Position numbers and translations under genes: made by a program. Shown here piece after piece: positions 25,044-35,299 of a stretch of DNA of 64,000 nt (positions within the stretch are counted from its first letter, which is position 1; each line of letters begins with the position of its first letter). This DNA is from Peribacillus cavernae (GTDB taxonomy: Bacteria; Bacillota; Bacilli; Bacillales; DSM-1321), in contig NZ_RYZZ01000006.1 in NCBI RefSeq assembly GCF_003989135.1, positions 1 to 64,000 of the forward strand, given 5' to 3'. Below the pieces are notes generated by a model. The model had not been told where the DNA came from and did no database searches. It worked only from the letters and a program-made list of their open reading frames with translations.

Positions 25044-26561
25044 ATGAGTGAAGTTACACAAAAAAATAAGCAGACAGATCATATAAGAGTCGAAGATATT
25101 AAGCTTTACGTCAATGGGGAGTTTGTAAACGCAGAATCGGGTGCTGTATTTGAAAATATTAATCCATTTACAAATACCCCCATCAATAACATAGCAGAAG
25201 GCAGGCAGGAGGATATCAAAAAGGCAGTCGCTGCAGCAAAATCTGCGTTTCATGGCAGCTGGGGAAATATGAAACTATCTGAAAGAATGACCTATATTAA
25301 TCGAATCGCTGACGTAATCGATGAAGAAATTGCTGAAATTGCTGTTTTAGAAGCTTTAGATACCGGCCTGCCGATTAGCCAAACCAAAAATATGGTAGCA
25401 CGGGCAGCCGAAAACTTTCGCTTTTATGCAAAAATGGTTGAGTCAACGCTTCATGGAGAGGCGTACCAGGTGGACCAGGAATTTATCAACTACACGGTAT
25501 ATAAACCATTAGGAGTAGTAGGATTAATCACTCCGTGGAATGCTCCATTTATGTTGGAAACCTGGAAGGTCGCACCTGCTTTGGCAACTGGCAATACGGT
25601 TGTATTAAAGCCTGCAGAATTATCGCCATTGACAGCGAATAAATTGGCAGAAGTGATCGATAAGGCAGGAATCCCGAAAGGAGTTTTTAATGTAGTTCAT
25701 GGATTTGGTGAAACAGCTGGTGCTGCTTTAGTGGCACATCCCGATGTTGAAGCCATTTCGTTTACCGGTGAAACGGTGACCGGGTCCACGATAATTAAAA
25801 ACTCTGCCGATTCCTTAAAGAAAACTTCCATGGAACTCGGGGGGAAATCACCGCTCATTGTGTTCGAGGATGCAGATATTGAAAGAGCTATTGATGCAAC
25901 AGTATGGGGAATTTTTTCATTCAATGGAGAACGATGTACAGCAAACTCCCGATTATTTCTCCATAAGAACATTAAGGACGAATTTGTTGAACAATTAAAG
26001 GAACGGGTATCAAATATTAAAATAGGCGACCCAATGGATCCTTCTACACAGCTTGGCCCTTTGATTGAGAAAAACCATTATCAAAAAGTATCCGAGTATA
26101 TCGCACTTGCCGCTAAAGAAGGCTGCCAGGTAGTTCAAGGAGTCGTTCCTGAAGAAGTAAAAGCAGGCAATTTTGTCCCGCCAACACTTTTATTGAATGC
26201 AACAAATGATATGAAGGTCTGCCAGGATGAGATTTTTGGGCCAGTAATGGCAGTGATTGAGTTTGAAACAGAAGAAGAAGTAATTGCTGCGGCAAACGCA
26301 GTAGAATATGGTTTGGCTGGTTATGTATGGACGAACGATATTAAGCGGGGGCATCGGGTTGCACAGGCGGTTGATGCTGGAATGCTTTGGCTAAATTCAC
26401 ACAATGTCCGGGATCTCCGGATACCATTTGGCGGGACAAAAGCAAGCGGAATTGGAAGAGAAGGCGGGCATTACGCAATGTTTGAGTTTTATACAGAGCC
26501 AAAGGTCATCCATGTAGCGATTGGCGATCATCATATTCCCCAATTCGGGAAGAAAAAATAA
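25044..26561 (+). CDS. hpaE: 5-carboxymethyl-2-hydroxymuconate-semialdehyde dehydrogenase
   Basis: 505 residues, aldehyde dehydrogenase superfamily: VGLITPWNAPFMLETWKVAPALATGNTVVLKPAE (NAD-binding, catalytic Asn in PWN), FTGETVTGSTI, MELGGKSPLIVFEDAD (general base Glu), and FSFNGERCTANSRLFLH (nucleophile Cys). The LPIS-xTKN and WLNSHNVRDLRIPFGGTKASGIGREGG ends are typical of HpaE/HpcC. It oxidises the semialdehyde made by HpaD ring opening. AAAGGAG lies 12 nt before ATG 25044 and 9 nt before an in-frame TTG at 25041, so the start may be one codon earlier. hpaB follows after 26 nt. Confidence 0.88.
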   Translation: MSEVTQKNKQTDHIRVEDIKLYVNGEFVNAESGAVFENINPFTNTPINNIAEGRQEDIKKAVAAAKSAFHGSWGNMKLSERMTYINRIADVIDEEIAEIAVLEALDTGLPISQTKNMVARAAENFRFYAKMVESTLHGEAYQVDQEFINYTVYKPLGVVGLITPWNAPFMLETWKVAPALATGNTVVLKPAELSPLTANKLAEVIDKAGIPKGVFNVVHGFGETAGAALVAHPDVEAISFTGETVTGSTIIKNSADSLKKTSMELGGKSPLIVFEDADIERAIDATVWGIFSFNGERCTANSRLFLHKNIKDEFVEQLKERVSNIKIGDPMDPSTQLGPLIEKNHYQKVSEYIALAAKEGCQVVQGVVPEEVKAGNFVPPTLLLNATNDMKVCQDEIFGPVMAVIEFETEEEVIAAANAVEYGLAGYVWTNDIKRGHRVAQAVDAGMLWLNSHNVRDLRIPFGGTKASGIGREGGHYAMFEFYTEPKVIHVAIGDHHIPQFGKKK

Positions 26562-26587
26562 AACCAGAAGTAGCGAGGGGATCTCAT

Positions 26588-28066
26588 ATGCCTGCAAAAA
26601 CAGGTAAAGAATATATTAATAGATTGAAGAAGGCTAATAACAATATTTATATTCACGGTGAAAGAGTAAAAGATGTAACGGAACATCCCGGATTAAATGG
26701 GGCAGTTCAATCTATGGCCCACCTTTATGATATCCAGTTTGAAAAGCCGGAAAAAATGCTTTATACATCGCCGACTACCGGGAACAAGGTCGGAATGACT
26801 TTCATCCAGCCAAGAACCATTGGTGACCTTATTGCCAGACGTGAAGCGATCCAGGAATGGGCTCTAATTTCTGGAGGGATGATGGGACGTTCACCGGATT
26901 ATCTGAATGCCGAAGTTATGGCGATGGGCATGGCTAATGACTTATTCGCCGAGGCAGATCAACGATTCGCGGAAAATGCCAGGAATTATTATGAGTGTGC
27001 CAGAGAAAACGATATCAGCTTAACCCATACACTCATTCACCCGCAGGTAAACCGGGCAAAAGCCCAGCACGATCAGAAAGATGCGAATGTTGCTTTGCAT
27101 CTGGTTGAAAAAAACAATGAAGGGATTATCGTCGATGGAATTCGCTTGTTAGCTACACAAGGTGGAATTACAGATGAAATTCTTGTTTTCCCGTCTACTG
27201 TCAATAGGGCCGGGGCAGAAGACGATCCGTATGCTTTAGCATTTGCGATTCCGAATAATACACCCGGGCTCAAATTCATCAGCCGGGAATCATTTGATTA
27301 TGGAAGGAATTCCTGGGATCACCCTTTATCCTCCAGGTTTGAAGAAGGGGATGCAATTGTTTCGTTTGAAAACGTATTCGTTCCGTGGGATCGCGTTTTT
27401 GTTTGTGGAAATTCATCGATCTGCAACCGGGCATTCCGTGAGACCAATGCCGTTGTCCATATGTCGCATCAGGTTGTTGCCAAGAACATCATAAAAACAG
27501 AATTTTTACTCGGTGTGGCACTTTCCTTAATGGATGCAATTGGCATTGACCAATTCCAGCATGTGAAGGACAAAGGAACAGAAATCATGTTAACACTGGA
27601 AGCAATGAAATCTCATTTATATCGTGCAGAATATAATGCGAAGCTTGATAAATGGGGAACAATGACGCCAGATTACGATGCATTGGATGCCGCACGCAAC
27701 TGGTATCCTAGAATATATCCGCGTCTAGTCGAAATTCTGCGGGTTCTTGGTGCATCGGGTTTAATGGGAATTCCAACTCAAGCGGATTTTGAAAACAAAG
27801 AAATCGGCGAATTGATCCACCGTGGTTTACAAAGTAAAAATTTGGAGGGATACGAGCGTGTCCAGTTATTCCGTTTAGCATGGGATATGACAATGAGCGC
27901 TTTTGGCAGCAGGCAAATGCACTACGAGTATTATTTCTTTGGAGATCCGGTCAGAATGGGCATGACTTATTTTGATAATTATCCGAAGGACGAATTAAAA
28001 GAAAGAATTAGCAGCTTCCTTAGTAATGTAGGCGCCAACAAAAATGCGGATATCACGAACACATAA
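26588..28066 (+). CDS. hpaB: 4-hydroxyphenylacetate 3-monooxygenase, oxygenase component
   Basis: 492 residues of the FADH2-dependent HpaB/PvcC acyl-CoA-dehydrogenase-like fold. Landmarks: GKEYINRLKKANNNIYIHGERVKDVTEHPG at the N-terminus, ISGGMMGRSPDYLN, the HTLIHPQVNRAK flavin/substrate loop, RLLATQGGITDEILVFP, and ENVFVPWDRVFVCGN. It hydroxylates 4-hydroxyphenylacetate to homoprotocatechuate, using reduced FAD from a separate reductase. No HpaC reductase is encoded adjacent, so it must come from elsewhere. The C-terminus overlaps the longest open frame of hpaD, but the real hpaD start is downstream. Confidence 0.9.
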   Translation: MPAKTGKEYINRLKKANNNIYIHGERVKDVTEHPGLNGAVQSMAHLYDIQFEKPEKMLYTSPTTGNKVGMTFIQPRTIGDLIARREAIQEWALISGGMMGRSPDYLNAEVMAMGMANDLFAEADQRFAENARNYYECARENDISLTHTLIHPQVNRAKAQHDQKDANVALHLVEKNNEGIIVDGIRLLATQGGITDEILVFPSTVNRAGAEDDPYALAFAIPNNTPGLKFISRESFDYGRNSWDHPLSSRFEEGDAIVSFENVFVPWDRVFVCGNSSICNRAFRETNAVVHMSHQVVAKNIIKTEFLLGVALSLMDAIGIDQFQHVKDKGTEIMLTLEAMKSHLYRAEYNAKLDKWGTMTPDYDALDAARNWYPRIYPRLVEILRVLGASGLMGIPTQADFENKEIGELIHRGLQSKNLEGYERVQLFRLAWDMTMSAFGSRQMHYEYYFFGDPVRMGMTYFDNYPKDELKERISSFLSNVGANKNADITNT

Positions 28067-28085
28067 TATACGAGGAGGAAAGGTC

Positions 28086-29069
28086 ATGGATTTCAATATT
28101 ATTCGTGCCGCCCGGGCGATTCTCAATGTAACTGATCTTGAAAAGTCTCGTGATTTTTATATAAACGGGCTAGGCTTTATCGAGACAGAATCAGATGGTT
28201 CACAAATATTTTTACGTGGACTTGAGGAACATTGCCACCATAGTTTGGTACTGAAAAAAGCCGATGCGCCCAGTGTTGAAGTAATGAGCTACAAGGTCTT
28301 TTCGGAAGCGGATCTTGATGCTTTAGCGGTCTTTTTCAGCGGAAGGGGATATCAAACAAAATGGGTCGAAGAAGGAAAACAACATGCAATAGGCCGTGCT
28401 TTAAGGGTGCAGGATGTATCAGGATTACCACTGGAGTTCTTTGCTAAGATGGACGCAGTCGAGAGAATGCTTCAACGGTACGACTTATATAAAGGTGCCA
28501 AAGTCCAGCGGATTGACCATTTCAATAACACGGTACCTGATGTAGAAAAAGCTTATAACTTCTATATTAATGAAATGGGGTTTGCCTGTTCGGAGTACAC
28601 TGCATCTGAAGATGATAAAATTTGGGCTGCCTGGCTCCACCGGAAACCAAGTGTACACGATGTTGCATTCATGAACGGAAAGGGCCCGAGGCTGCATCAT
28701 ATCGGCTTCTGGCTAAGCGATCCGATGAGTATTATTCAAGGGTGCGATGTTCTTGCCTCGATTGGTTACTCCGGAAATATTGAACGCGGACCTGCACGCC
28801 ATGGCTTATCAAATGCGTTTTTCCTTTATTTAAGAGATCCGGATGGACATCGGATTGAGCTTTATAATGGAGACTATTTGACCAGTGATCCTGATTTTAA
28901 ACCGGTACGATGGGAAATTAACGATAAAAGACGCCAAACCTTCTGGGGAGCTGAAGCACCGGATAGCTGGTTCAATGAGGCATCAACCGTGTTAGACATC
29001 CATACTGGAGCACAAATCAATACAACAGATCCAAAATTAAAGCAGCATAAACCAATTTTTATCACTTAG
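28086..29069 (+). CDS. hpaD: 3,4-dihydroxyphenylacetate (homoprotocatechuate) 2,3-dioxygenase
   Basis: 327 residues from ATG 28086, placed by ACGAGGAGGAAAGG. Two vicinal-oxygen-chelate modules: an N-terminal one (RAILNVTDLEKSRDFYINGLG) and the catalytic one (VQRIDHFNNTVPDVEKAYNFY). Metal ligands by comparison with Brevibacterium HPCD are H145, H204 (in RLHHIGFWL) and E258 (in HRIELYNGDY), with second-sphere H191. It is an extradiol, Fe(II)- or Mn(II)-dependent ring-cleavage enzyme converting homoprotocatechuate to the carboxymethyl hydroxymuconic semialdehyde, the substrate of HpaE. Confidence 0.92.
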   Translation: MDFNIIRAARAILNVTDLEKSRDFYINGLGFIETESDGSQIFLRGLEEHCHHSLVLKKADAPSVEVMSYKVFSEADLDALAVFFSGRGYQTKWVEEGKQHAIGRALRVQDVSGLPLEFFAKMDAVERMLQRYDLYKGAKVQRIDHFNNTVPDVEKAYNFYINEMGFACSEYTASEDDKIWAAWLHRKPSVHDVAFMNGKGPRLHHIGFWLSDPMSIIQGCDVLASIGYSGNIERGPARHGLSNAFFLYLRDPDGHRIELYNGDYLTSDPDFKPVRWEINDKRRQTFWGAEAPDSWFNEASTVLDIHTGAQINTTDPKLKQHKPIFIT

Positions 29070-29222
29070 TTTTGCTTGGAAAAGAGAAATTCCGGTTACT
29101 CTTTCAACTCTAAATCTTCATGTCCATTGGGAAGTATCAAAGATCCCAGGTTGTCAGGTCAAATCAAATCTACATAAATGAATAGACAACATGTAGCTAT
29201 TAAAAAAATAAGGGGTGTAAAA

Positions 29223-30410
29223 ATGAAAAAGTTGTGGCTGCTAATATTCCTATTGATAAGTATGCTATTAATTTCTGCTTGTAATTCCGATTCAAAATCT
29301 GCATCCGGCAGCAATGAATCGGACTCCGACACTATTAAAATTGCAGGAATCTTTTCTTCTTCAGGGGGAGCCGCACCGCTCGGCGAACCAGGGCTGGAAA
29401 CACTGAAGATGATAGTCAAAAAGCAAAATGAAGAAGGTGGAATTAACGGCAAGAAAATAGAACTGGTTACTTATGACGATAAATCTGATCAAAATGAAGC
29501 TGTATTGGCGATGAAAAAGGCGATAACGCAGGATAAGGCTGTTGCCATAATTGGCGGGACAATAAGTGGCAATGCATTAGCCATGCTTCCTTTGTCGGAG
29601 CAGAACAAAGTTCCGTTCATTTCTACAGCATCCAGTCGGCAAATACACCAAAAAGAGGACGGTACAGCACGGGAATGGGTGTTTAAAATGCCGCAAGATG
29701 ATAGTCACGCAGTTGAGAAGCTCTTACAATATCTGAAAGAGAAAGGTCATAGTAAAGTAGCCTGGTTAAATGTTGCCAATTCATTCGGGACCGGAGCACA
29801 TGCAGAATTCAAAAAATCGGCTCGAAAGTACGGAATTGAAGCAGTGATTGAGGATGAGTTCGAGGCAACAGTTAAGGATGCCAAGCCGGTATTGACACGT
29901 GTCAAGAAAGCGAAGCCACAAGCTCTGATCGTTTGGGGAACCGTTCAGGAAACCTCAGTTGTCATTAAGAATATAAGGGAATTGGCAATTGATTTGCCGG
30001 TTTTAGGAAGCCATGGGATAGGATCCCAACAGATATTCAATTTAGCCGGAGATTCTGCAAATGGAGTCATTTTCCCGGGAGGAAGGCTTATTGTCGCAGA
30101 TCAATTAAGTGATACAGATCCACAAAAAGAAATTCTCCTAAACTATAAGGAAGAGTACGAAAAAGAATTTAAAAAACCTGTCAGCTTGTTTGGTGCACAT
30201 CCTTGGGATGGATTTTACATTCTTGTTAAAGCGCTTGAAGAAAAGGGTACGGATCGAGCAGCAATCAGGGACTATCTAGAAAATAATACTAGTGAATTCG
30301 TCGGATTGGCTGGAGTGTTTAGCTTAAGTCCAAAAAACCATAACGGATTGACGCCAGACAGCCTGGTCATGATAAAAATCGAAAATGGGAAATGGGTATT
30401 GGAGGAATAA
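29223..30410 (+). CDS. livK: ABC transporter substrate-binding lipoprotein (LivK/HAAT type)
   Basis: 395 residues from ATG 29223 (AAGGGGTG upstream). Lipoprotein signal: MKKLWLLIFLLISMLLISAC with the lipobox LISAC. The mature protein is a type I periplasmic-binding fold of the branched-chain amino acid family: IKIAGIFSSSGGAAPLGEPGLETLKM, AVAIIGGTISGNALAMLPLSEQNKVPFIS, and a long second lobe with ALIVWGTVQETSVVIKNIREL. Located behind hpaD and in front of matching permeases and ATPases, it probably captures 4-hydroxyphenylacetate or another aromatic acid and not leucine; several aromatic acids use this transporter class. Confidence 0.88.
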   Translation: MKKLWLLIFLLISMLLISACNSDSKSASGSNESDSDTIKIAGIFSSSGGAAPLGEPGLETLKMIVKKQNEEGGINGKKIELVTYDDKSDQNEAVLAMKKAITQDKAVAIIGGTISGNALAMLPLSEQNKVPFISTASSRQIHQKEDGTAREWVFKMPQDDSHAVEKLLQYLKEKGHSKVAWLNVANSFGTGAHAEFKKSARKYGIEAVIEDEFEATVKDAKPVLTRVKKAKPQALIVWGTVQETSVVIKNIRELAIDLPVLGSHGIGSQQIFNLAGDSANGVIFPGGRLIVADQLSDTDPQKEILLNYKEEYEKEFKKPVSLFGAHPWDGFYILVKALEEKGTDRAAIRDYLENNTSEFVGLAGVFSLSPKNHNGLTPDSLVMIKIENGKWVLEE

Positions 30411-30479
30411 GGTAAATATACTCAAAGCATTCTGACAGATATAAACTTATTTATTAAGTGAAAAAGTTGGAGGGATACA

Positions 30480-31361
30480 ATGGAAGTCCATAGCCAGGTC
30501 ATACAGTTGTTATTTTCCGGTTTAACGATTGGTTCCATTTATGCTTTGATTGCAATTGGGTTTGTGATCATCTATAACGTAACAGGCGTTCTTAACCTGG
30601 CACAGGGTGAATTCGCAATGTTCGGAGCTTTGATCAGTATCTCATTAATTAATGCGGGGCTGCCTCTTTGGGCAGCTGTTATCTTCAGTATGTTGATTGT
30701 TTCAGTTATCGGAGCATTGTTTGAAAGAACGGCTATCCACCCGGCACGAAAATCATCCGTGCCGACCCTGATTATTATCACAATTGGCTGTTCGATTGCA
30801 TTTCGGGGGATTGCAATATTAATATGGGGAACTCAGCCTCAGTCATTGCAACCATTTACCGATAATACACCTATAAAATTTCTGAATGCTGTGCTCTTGC
30901 CACAAAGTATTTGGTCCATAGGTATTGCGATCCTTATTTTATTCGCGATGATCTATTTCTTTAATAAAACATTTGTCGGAAAAGCATTGACTGCTTGTGT
31001 CGTAAATCCATTTGCGGCAAGACTGATGGGAATCAATCCAGAAAAAATGTCGCTTTTGGCTATTTCAGCAAGTGCCGGTCTTGGTGCACTTGCAGGAATC
31101 GTAACGTCCCCGATTTCGGGTGCTTCCTATGATATGGGAATGATGCTGGGCTTAAAAGCCTTTGTTGCAGCAGTTGTCGGCGGGTTAACAAATGCCCCGG
31201 CCGCCATTGCAGGTGCCTTTGTGATCGGAATTCTGGAATCATTTACTGAGGGATTATGGTCGTCAGGAGCAAAAGATGTTGTCAGTTTTTCAATGCTATT
31301 GCTCATTCTATTTATTAAGCCAGAAGGTTTGTTTGCGAAAGCCTCAGGAAAACGGGTGTAA
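30480..31361 (+). CDS. livH: ABC transporter permease, LivH type
   Basis: 293 residues, about eight membrane segments. GLTIGSIYALIAIGFVIIYNVTGVLNLAQGEFAMFGALI is the LivH signature, and GASYDMGMMLGLKAFVAAVVGGLTNAPAAIAGAFVIGILE carries the EAA-like coupling helix. GTTGGAGG precedes ATG 30480. Pairs with LivM to form the channel. Confidence 0.92.
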   Translation: MEVHSQVIQLLFSGLTIGSIYALIAIGFVIIYNVTGVLNLAQGEFAMFGALISISLINAGLPLWAAVIFSMLIVSVIGALFERTAIHPARKSSVPTLIIITIGCSIAFRGIAILIWGTQPQSLQPFTDNTPIKFLNAVLLPQSIWSIGIAILILFAMIYFFNKTFVGKALTACVVNPFAARLMGINPEKMSLLAISASAGLGALAGIVTSPISGASYDMGMMLGLKAFVAAVVGGLTNAPAAIAGAFVIGILESFTEGLWSSGAKDVVSFSMLLLILFIKPEGLFAKASGKRV

Positions 31362-31374
31362 GGGGGAATCTTCT

Positions 31375-32433
31375 ATGGAAAAAAAAGACCTTAAAAAGAT
31401 TTATCATAACAGCCCGGCCGGCCCCATCATTTTTACCGTTCTATTATTTTTGATGCCTGTTTTCATTTCCTCAAACTACATTTTTACCATTTTTATCATG
31501 ATCGGTTTTTACGCACTGGTTTGTAATGGAATGACGATGCTGACTGGATTTGCAGGTCAAATATCGCTGGGTCAGGCAACTTTTTACGGGATTGGTGCCT
31601 ATTCCTCAGCAATAGTAACGGGTACTTACGGGCTTTCTCCATGGATCGGGATGATTGCAGGCATGATCCTGGGAGCATTGATTGCCTTGATCGTAGGTAT
31701 TCCAACATTTAGACTAAAAGGCCATTACTTGGCTTTAGCGACATTGGGATTTGGTATTATCGTATATACATCGTTCAAAGAAATGAAAGATTTAACGGGT
31801 GGCTCGAATGGATTTTTCGGAATTCCCACGATCAATCTGTTTGGTTTTGAATTTAACAATGATCTTCGTTATTTTTACCTAGTTTGGGTGTTTGTCATGA
31901 TCGGGCTTATTTTTTCCCGTAATATTATCCATTCACGAATTGGGCGGGCATTGCGCTCCATTGAGGGAAGTGAAGTTGCCTCTGATGCTGTTGGGGTGAA
32001 CATCATGAATTATAAGCTTCAGGCATTCATGTTAAGTGCGATGTTTGCTTCTTTGTCAGGATCACTTCTGGCGCATTACGTTACCTTTATAAATCCGGAA
32101 TTGTTTGGTGCAATGACATCGATTTATTTTCTGCTAATGGTGATCATTGGCGGTTCAAGCAGCATCTGGGGGTCTATTGTCGGCGCTGCCACGTACGTAT
32201 TATTGGGTGAAATACTGAAACAACTAGTTCCAATGTTCTTGCCAAGTGCGGGTGGAGAATTTGAAATTATGTTCTTTGGCATATTATTAGTGGTCACTCT
32301 TATTTATATGCCTAACGGCTTATACCCGCAGTTTGAAAAACTATTTTCTAAGTTTAAAAAGAAAAAAGAAAAGGTTCAACCCCCGTTACAGGTCGGTGGA
32401 GATCGTGTTGCTTCCGGAGGTGAAAACCAATGA
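31375..32433 (+). CDS. livM: ABC transporter permease, LivM type
   Basis: 352 residues from ATG 31375, chosen because AAGGGGG lies just before it; the longer frame from 31276 overlaps livH. Roughly nine membrane helices; [26 protein letters not shown] and [19 protein letters not shown] are LivM motifs, with [28 protein letters not shown] as the coupling region. A basic C-terminal tail (KFKKKKEKV) follows. Its stop overlaps the livG start by 4 nt. Confidence 0.92.
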   Translation: MEKKDLKKIYHNSPAGPIIFTVLLFLMPVFISSNYIFTIFIMIGFYALVCNGMTMLTGFAGQISLGQATFYGIGAYSSAIVTGTYGLSPWIGMIAGMILGALIALIVGIPTFRLKGHYLALATLGFGIIVYTSFKEMKDLTGGSNGFFGIPTINLFGFEFNNDLRYFYLVWVFVMIGLIFSRNIIHSRIGRALRSIEGSEVASDAVGVNIMNYKLQAFMLSAMFASLSGSLLAHYVTFINPELFGAMTSIYFLLMVIIGGSSSIWGSIVGAATYVLLGEILKQLVPMFLPSAGGEFEIMFFGILLVVTLIYMPNGLYPQFEKLFSKFKKKKEKVQPPLQVGGDRVASGGENQ

Positions 32434-33221
32434 CAAGAGAAAATGTCATTTTAAAAGTGGACAATTTAACGAAACAATTTGGAGGGGTAATAGCGGTAAA
32501 CGAGGTGTCCTTTGATGTAAAAAAGGGCGAAATATTTGCCGTTATCGGGCCAAATGGTGCCGGGAAAACGACTCTGTTTAATATGATAACCGGGGTTTTG
32601 CCGAGTACATCAGGCCAGGTAGTTTTTGAGAATCATAAATTAACAGGTAAAAAACCATATCAAATTGCAAAGATAGGCGTAACCAGGACGTTCCAAAACT
32701 TAGAAGTATTCAGCAATATGACTGTGATTGAAAATGTTATGACAGGTGCGCATTTGACGATGAAAACAAATCTATTCACGGCAGGGTTACGTCTCCCAAT
32801 GGTTGTAAAGGAAGAACGTAAAACGATGGAAAAGGCAATGGAATGTTTAGAACGTGTCGGAATTGCACACCTGGCCTATAAAATGTCGCCCACTTTGCCA
32901 TATGGGAGCCAAAGACTGTTGGAAATAGCACGTGCAGCTGCGTCCAATCCCAAATTAATCTTACTCGATGAACCAATGGCTGGTTTAAATTCCGAAGAGT
33001 CAAGGCAGCTCATTGAAGTCATCTTGAAAATGAGGGAAGACGGCCTGACATTTGTTTTTGTGGAACATGATATGGAAACAGTCATGTCTATGTCTGACAG
33101 AATTGTTGTCATGGACAATGGAGTGAAAATTGGTGAAGGGACACCGGAGGAAGTCTATCAAAACCCCAAGATTGTAGCAGCTTACTTAGGTGATGAAGAG
33201 GAGGATACAGTATATGCTTAA
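32430..33221 (+). CDS. livG: ABC transporter ATPase, LivG type
   Basis: 263 residues: Walker [11 protein letters not shown]-loop [10 protein letters not shown], signature [14 protein letters not shown] (a variant of LSGGQ, as usual for LivG), Walker [15 protein letters not shown], and the H-loop FVEHDM. The LivG-specific insertion [23 protein letters not shown] is present. Overlaps livM by 4 nt and livF starts within its final codons. Confidence 0.93.
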   Translation: MTRENVILKVDNLTKQFGGVIAVNEVSFDVKKGEIFAVIGPNGAGKTTLFNMITGVLPSTSGQVVFENHKLTGKKPYQIAKIGVTRTFQNLEVFSNMTVIENVMTGAHLTMKTNLFTAGLRLPMVVKEERKTMEKAMECLERVGIAHLAYKMSPTLPYGSQRLLEIARAAASNPKLILLDEPMAGLNSEESRQLIEVILKMREDGLTFVFVEHDMETVMSMSDRIVVMDNGVKIGEGTPEEVYQNPKIVAAYLGDEEEDTVYA

Positions 33222-33993
33222 GGTTAACAATCTCCATACTTATCACGGTTTCCTGCATGTATTGAAGGGAATTGATCTCGAAGTATTGGAAGGGGAACTT
33301 GTGGCAATCGTAGGCTCAAATGGCTCCGGGAAAAGTACGTTGCTTGGAACCCTTGCAGGTGTTTATCTGCCAAAGGAAGGCTCCATTATTTATAAGGATG
33401 AAGAGATTACAAATGACGGGGTTCAAATGATTGTCCCAAAAGGAATTTGTTTAGTGCCGGAACGCCGCCAGATATTTTCTTCGATAACAGTAAAAGATAA
33501 TTTGTTATTAGGTGCTTACCATAGGTATCAAAAGGATAAAAAAACCATTAACAAGGATTATGAAGATGTGGTTGAGATGTTCCCACGCTTGAAGCAAATG
33601 TTAGATCGTCCCGGTGGACTGCTTTCAGGCGGAGAACAACAAATGCTCGCGATTGGCCGGGGGCTTATGGCAAAACCAAAGGTTCTGATGCTGGATGAGC
33701 CGTCGTTGGGATTGGCCCCATTAATCGTGAAAGACATTATGATGATCCTAAGAAAACTATGTGATGAGATGGGGACAACGATCATTCTTGTAGAACAAAA
33801 TTTAAAAGCAGCTTTAAAAGTAGCTGATCGGGGCTGTGTACTTGCACATGGAAAAATTGTAGTTTCCGGAACTTCACAGGAGTTATTACATAATCCAAAA
33901 GTCCAGGAAGCGTATTTTGGGAAGTCAAGCAAAAAAACGGAAGTCCCCTTTAACACTGGAAAAAAGGAAGTAAGAGGAAAAAAATTAATTTGA
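33214..33993 (+). CDS. livF: ABC transporter ATPase, LivF type
   Basis: 259 residues from ATG 33214 (GAGGAGG just upstream, inside livG). Walker A GSNGSGKST, LVPERRQIFSSITVKDNLLLGAY (the LivF ERR-xIF motif), signature LLSGGEQQMLAIGR, Walker B PKVLMLDEPSLGLAP, H-loop LVEQN. Forms the ATPase heterodimer with LivG. The C-terminal tail after KVQEAYFG is longer than usual and lysine-rich. Confidence 0.93.
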   Translation: MLKVNNLHTYHGFLHVLKGIDLEVLEGELVAIVGSNGSGKSTLLGTLAGVYLPKEGSIIYKDEEITNDGVQMIVPKGICLVPERRQIFSSITVKDNLLLGAYHRYQKDKKTINKDYEDVVEMFPRLKQMLDRPGGLLSGGEQQMLAIGRGLMAKPKVLMLDEPSLGLAPLIVKDIMMILRKLCDEMGTTIILVEQNLKAALKVADRGCVLAHGKIVVSGTSQELLHNPKVQEAYFGKSSKKTEVPFNTGKKEVRGKKLI

Positions 33994-34081
33994 TTAAAAA
34001 CTAAAATTTTTTGCCAATTGACATCGCTTACAAAAATAATGGAGAAATTAAGGTTGTGTATTATTCCAAGGGGGCTGTGTA

Positions 34082-35278
34082 ATGGCGATCATCCAAAAAA
34101 GAATTGGCTCTGACATATCGATAGAGCAATTAACTATTAACCCGTATCCATTTCTTAAAAAAATGCGTAATGAGGATCCTGTTTGTTGGGTTGAATCCGT
34201 TAACAGATGGTTCATTACCCGGTATGATGACGTTGTTTATGTCGATACACACCCGGAGATCTATACTGCCCATGAATCAAGATCCCTTCAAACAAAAGTA
34301 ATGGGTGTAACAATGCTTAGACAGGATGGTGCTGCACATGCAAGGCTGCGCAAAGCATGTGAAGAACCATTGAAACCAAAAGTAGTAAGGCAACGATGGG
34401 CTAACATGTTGAATAAGACGGCAAATGAATTTATTGATAGATTCATTGATCGCGGAAAAGTCGAGCTTGTTAGTGAATTTGCTGAACCATTTGCGGCCAG
34501 GACCTTAAAAATGGTTTTGGGATTGCAGAACGCAACAGAGGAAGAAATGCAAAGATGGACAAGGGATTTGATTGACGGTTGTGCCAATTATGGGAATGAC
34601 CCTGAGGTATGGGCAAGGGCATGTCGTTCAGGACTCGAAGTGGATGAGGCGGTAGATAGGGCCATAAAACGTGTACAGAAAGAGGAAGATGGGTCGGTCA
34701 TATCTAGCATGGTACACACGGTGGTAGAAAACGGAAAAATGAACGTTGACGAATTAAGGGCTAATGTAAAGCTTATCATCGGCGGAGGCCTAAATGAACC
34801 CCGGGATGGGATCACCTTAACTGTATGGGATTTATTAACTCATCCTGACCAGATGAATCAAGTGAAAAGTGATCCCACTTTGTTTCCGGCTGCAGTTGAA
34901 GAGTCACTCAGAAAAGTTGCTCCTTTATCAATGTATCCCCGGGAAGTGGCGGTTGATACGGAGTTAAGAGGCAAGAAATTAAAGAGAGGAGATAAAATAG
35001 CTGTACTCGTTTCTTCAGCGAATCGGGATGAAAATCAATGGGAAAATCCCAACGTCTATAATATTCATCGTAAAAAGCTAAAGAGCCATCTCGCTTTTGG
35101 AACAGGACATCATTATTGTCTGGGAGCCTGGCTCGCTCGTTACCAGCTTGGAATGACGGCCTTGCCAATATTATTCGAAAGGATACCCAATCTTCGTTTA
35201 AATTTAGACCATCCTCCGCAAATGAAGGGTTGGGTGTTTAGAGGGCCATTGCACCTGCATTTAGAGTGGGATAAATGA
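34082..35278 (+). CDS. cytochrome P450
   Basis: 398 residues, soluble bacterial P450 without a membrane anchor. Heme-binding loop FGTGHHYCLGAWLAR with Cys346 as axial ligand, ExxR helix K motif in VEESLRKVAP, and a helix I region LIIGGGLNEPRDGITLTVWD. The usual acid-Thr oxygen-activation pair (AGxDTT or GGxET) is altered to NEPRDG-ITLT, so oxygen activation may differ. The next gene encodes a Rieske-type ferredoxin, a plausible electron donor. Embedded directly behind the hydroxyphenylacetate/Liv genes; a role in producing or modifying phenylacetate-type substrates is inference. A 5' gap of 88 nt from livF holds no clear promoter. Confidence 0.88.
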   Translation: MAIIQKRIGSDISIEQLTINPYPFLKKMRNEDPVCWVESVNRWFITRYDDVVYVDTHPEIYTAHESRSLQTKVMGVTMLRQDGAAHARLRKACEEPLKPKVVRQRWANMLNKTANEFIDRFIDRGKVELVSEFAEPFAARTLKMVLGLQNATEEEMQRWTRDLIDGCANYGNDPEVWARACRSGLEVDEAVDRAIKRVQKEEDGSVISSMVHTVVENGKMNVDELRANVKLIIGGGLNEPRDGITLTVWDLLTHPDQMNQVKSDPTLFPAAVEESLRKVAPLSMYPREVAVDTELRGKKLKRGDKIAVLVSSANRDENQWENPNVYNIHRKKLKSHLAFGTGHHYCLGAWLARYQLGMTALPILFERIPNLRLNLDHPPQMKGWVFRGPLHLHLEWDK

Positions 35279-35299
35279 GGTCGATAGGGGTGGTTAACG

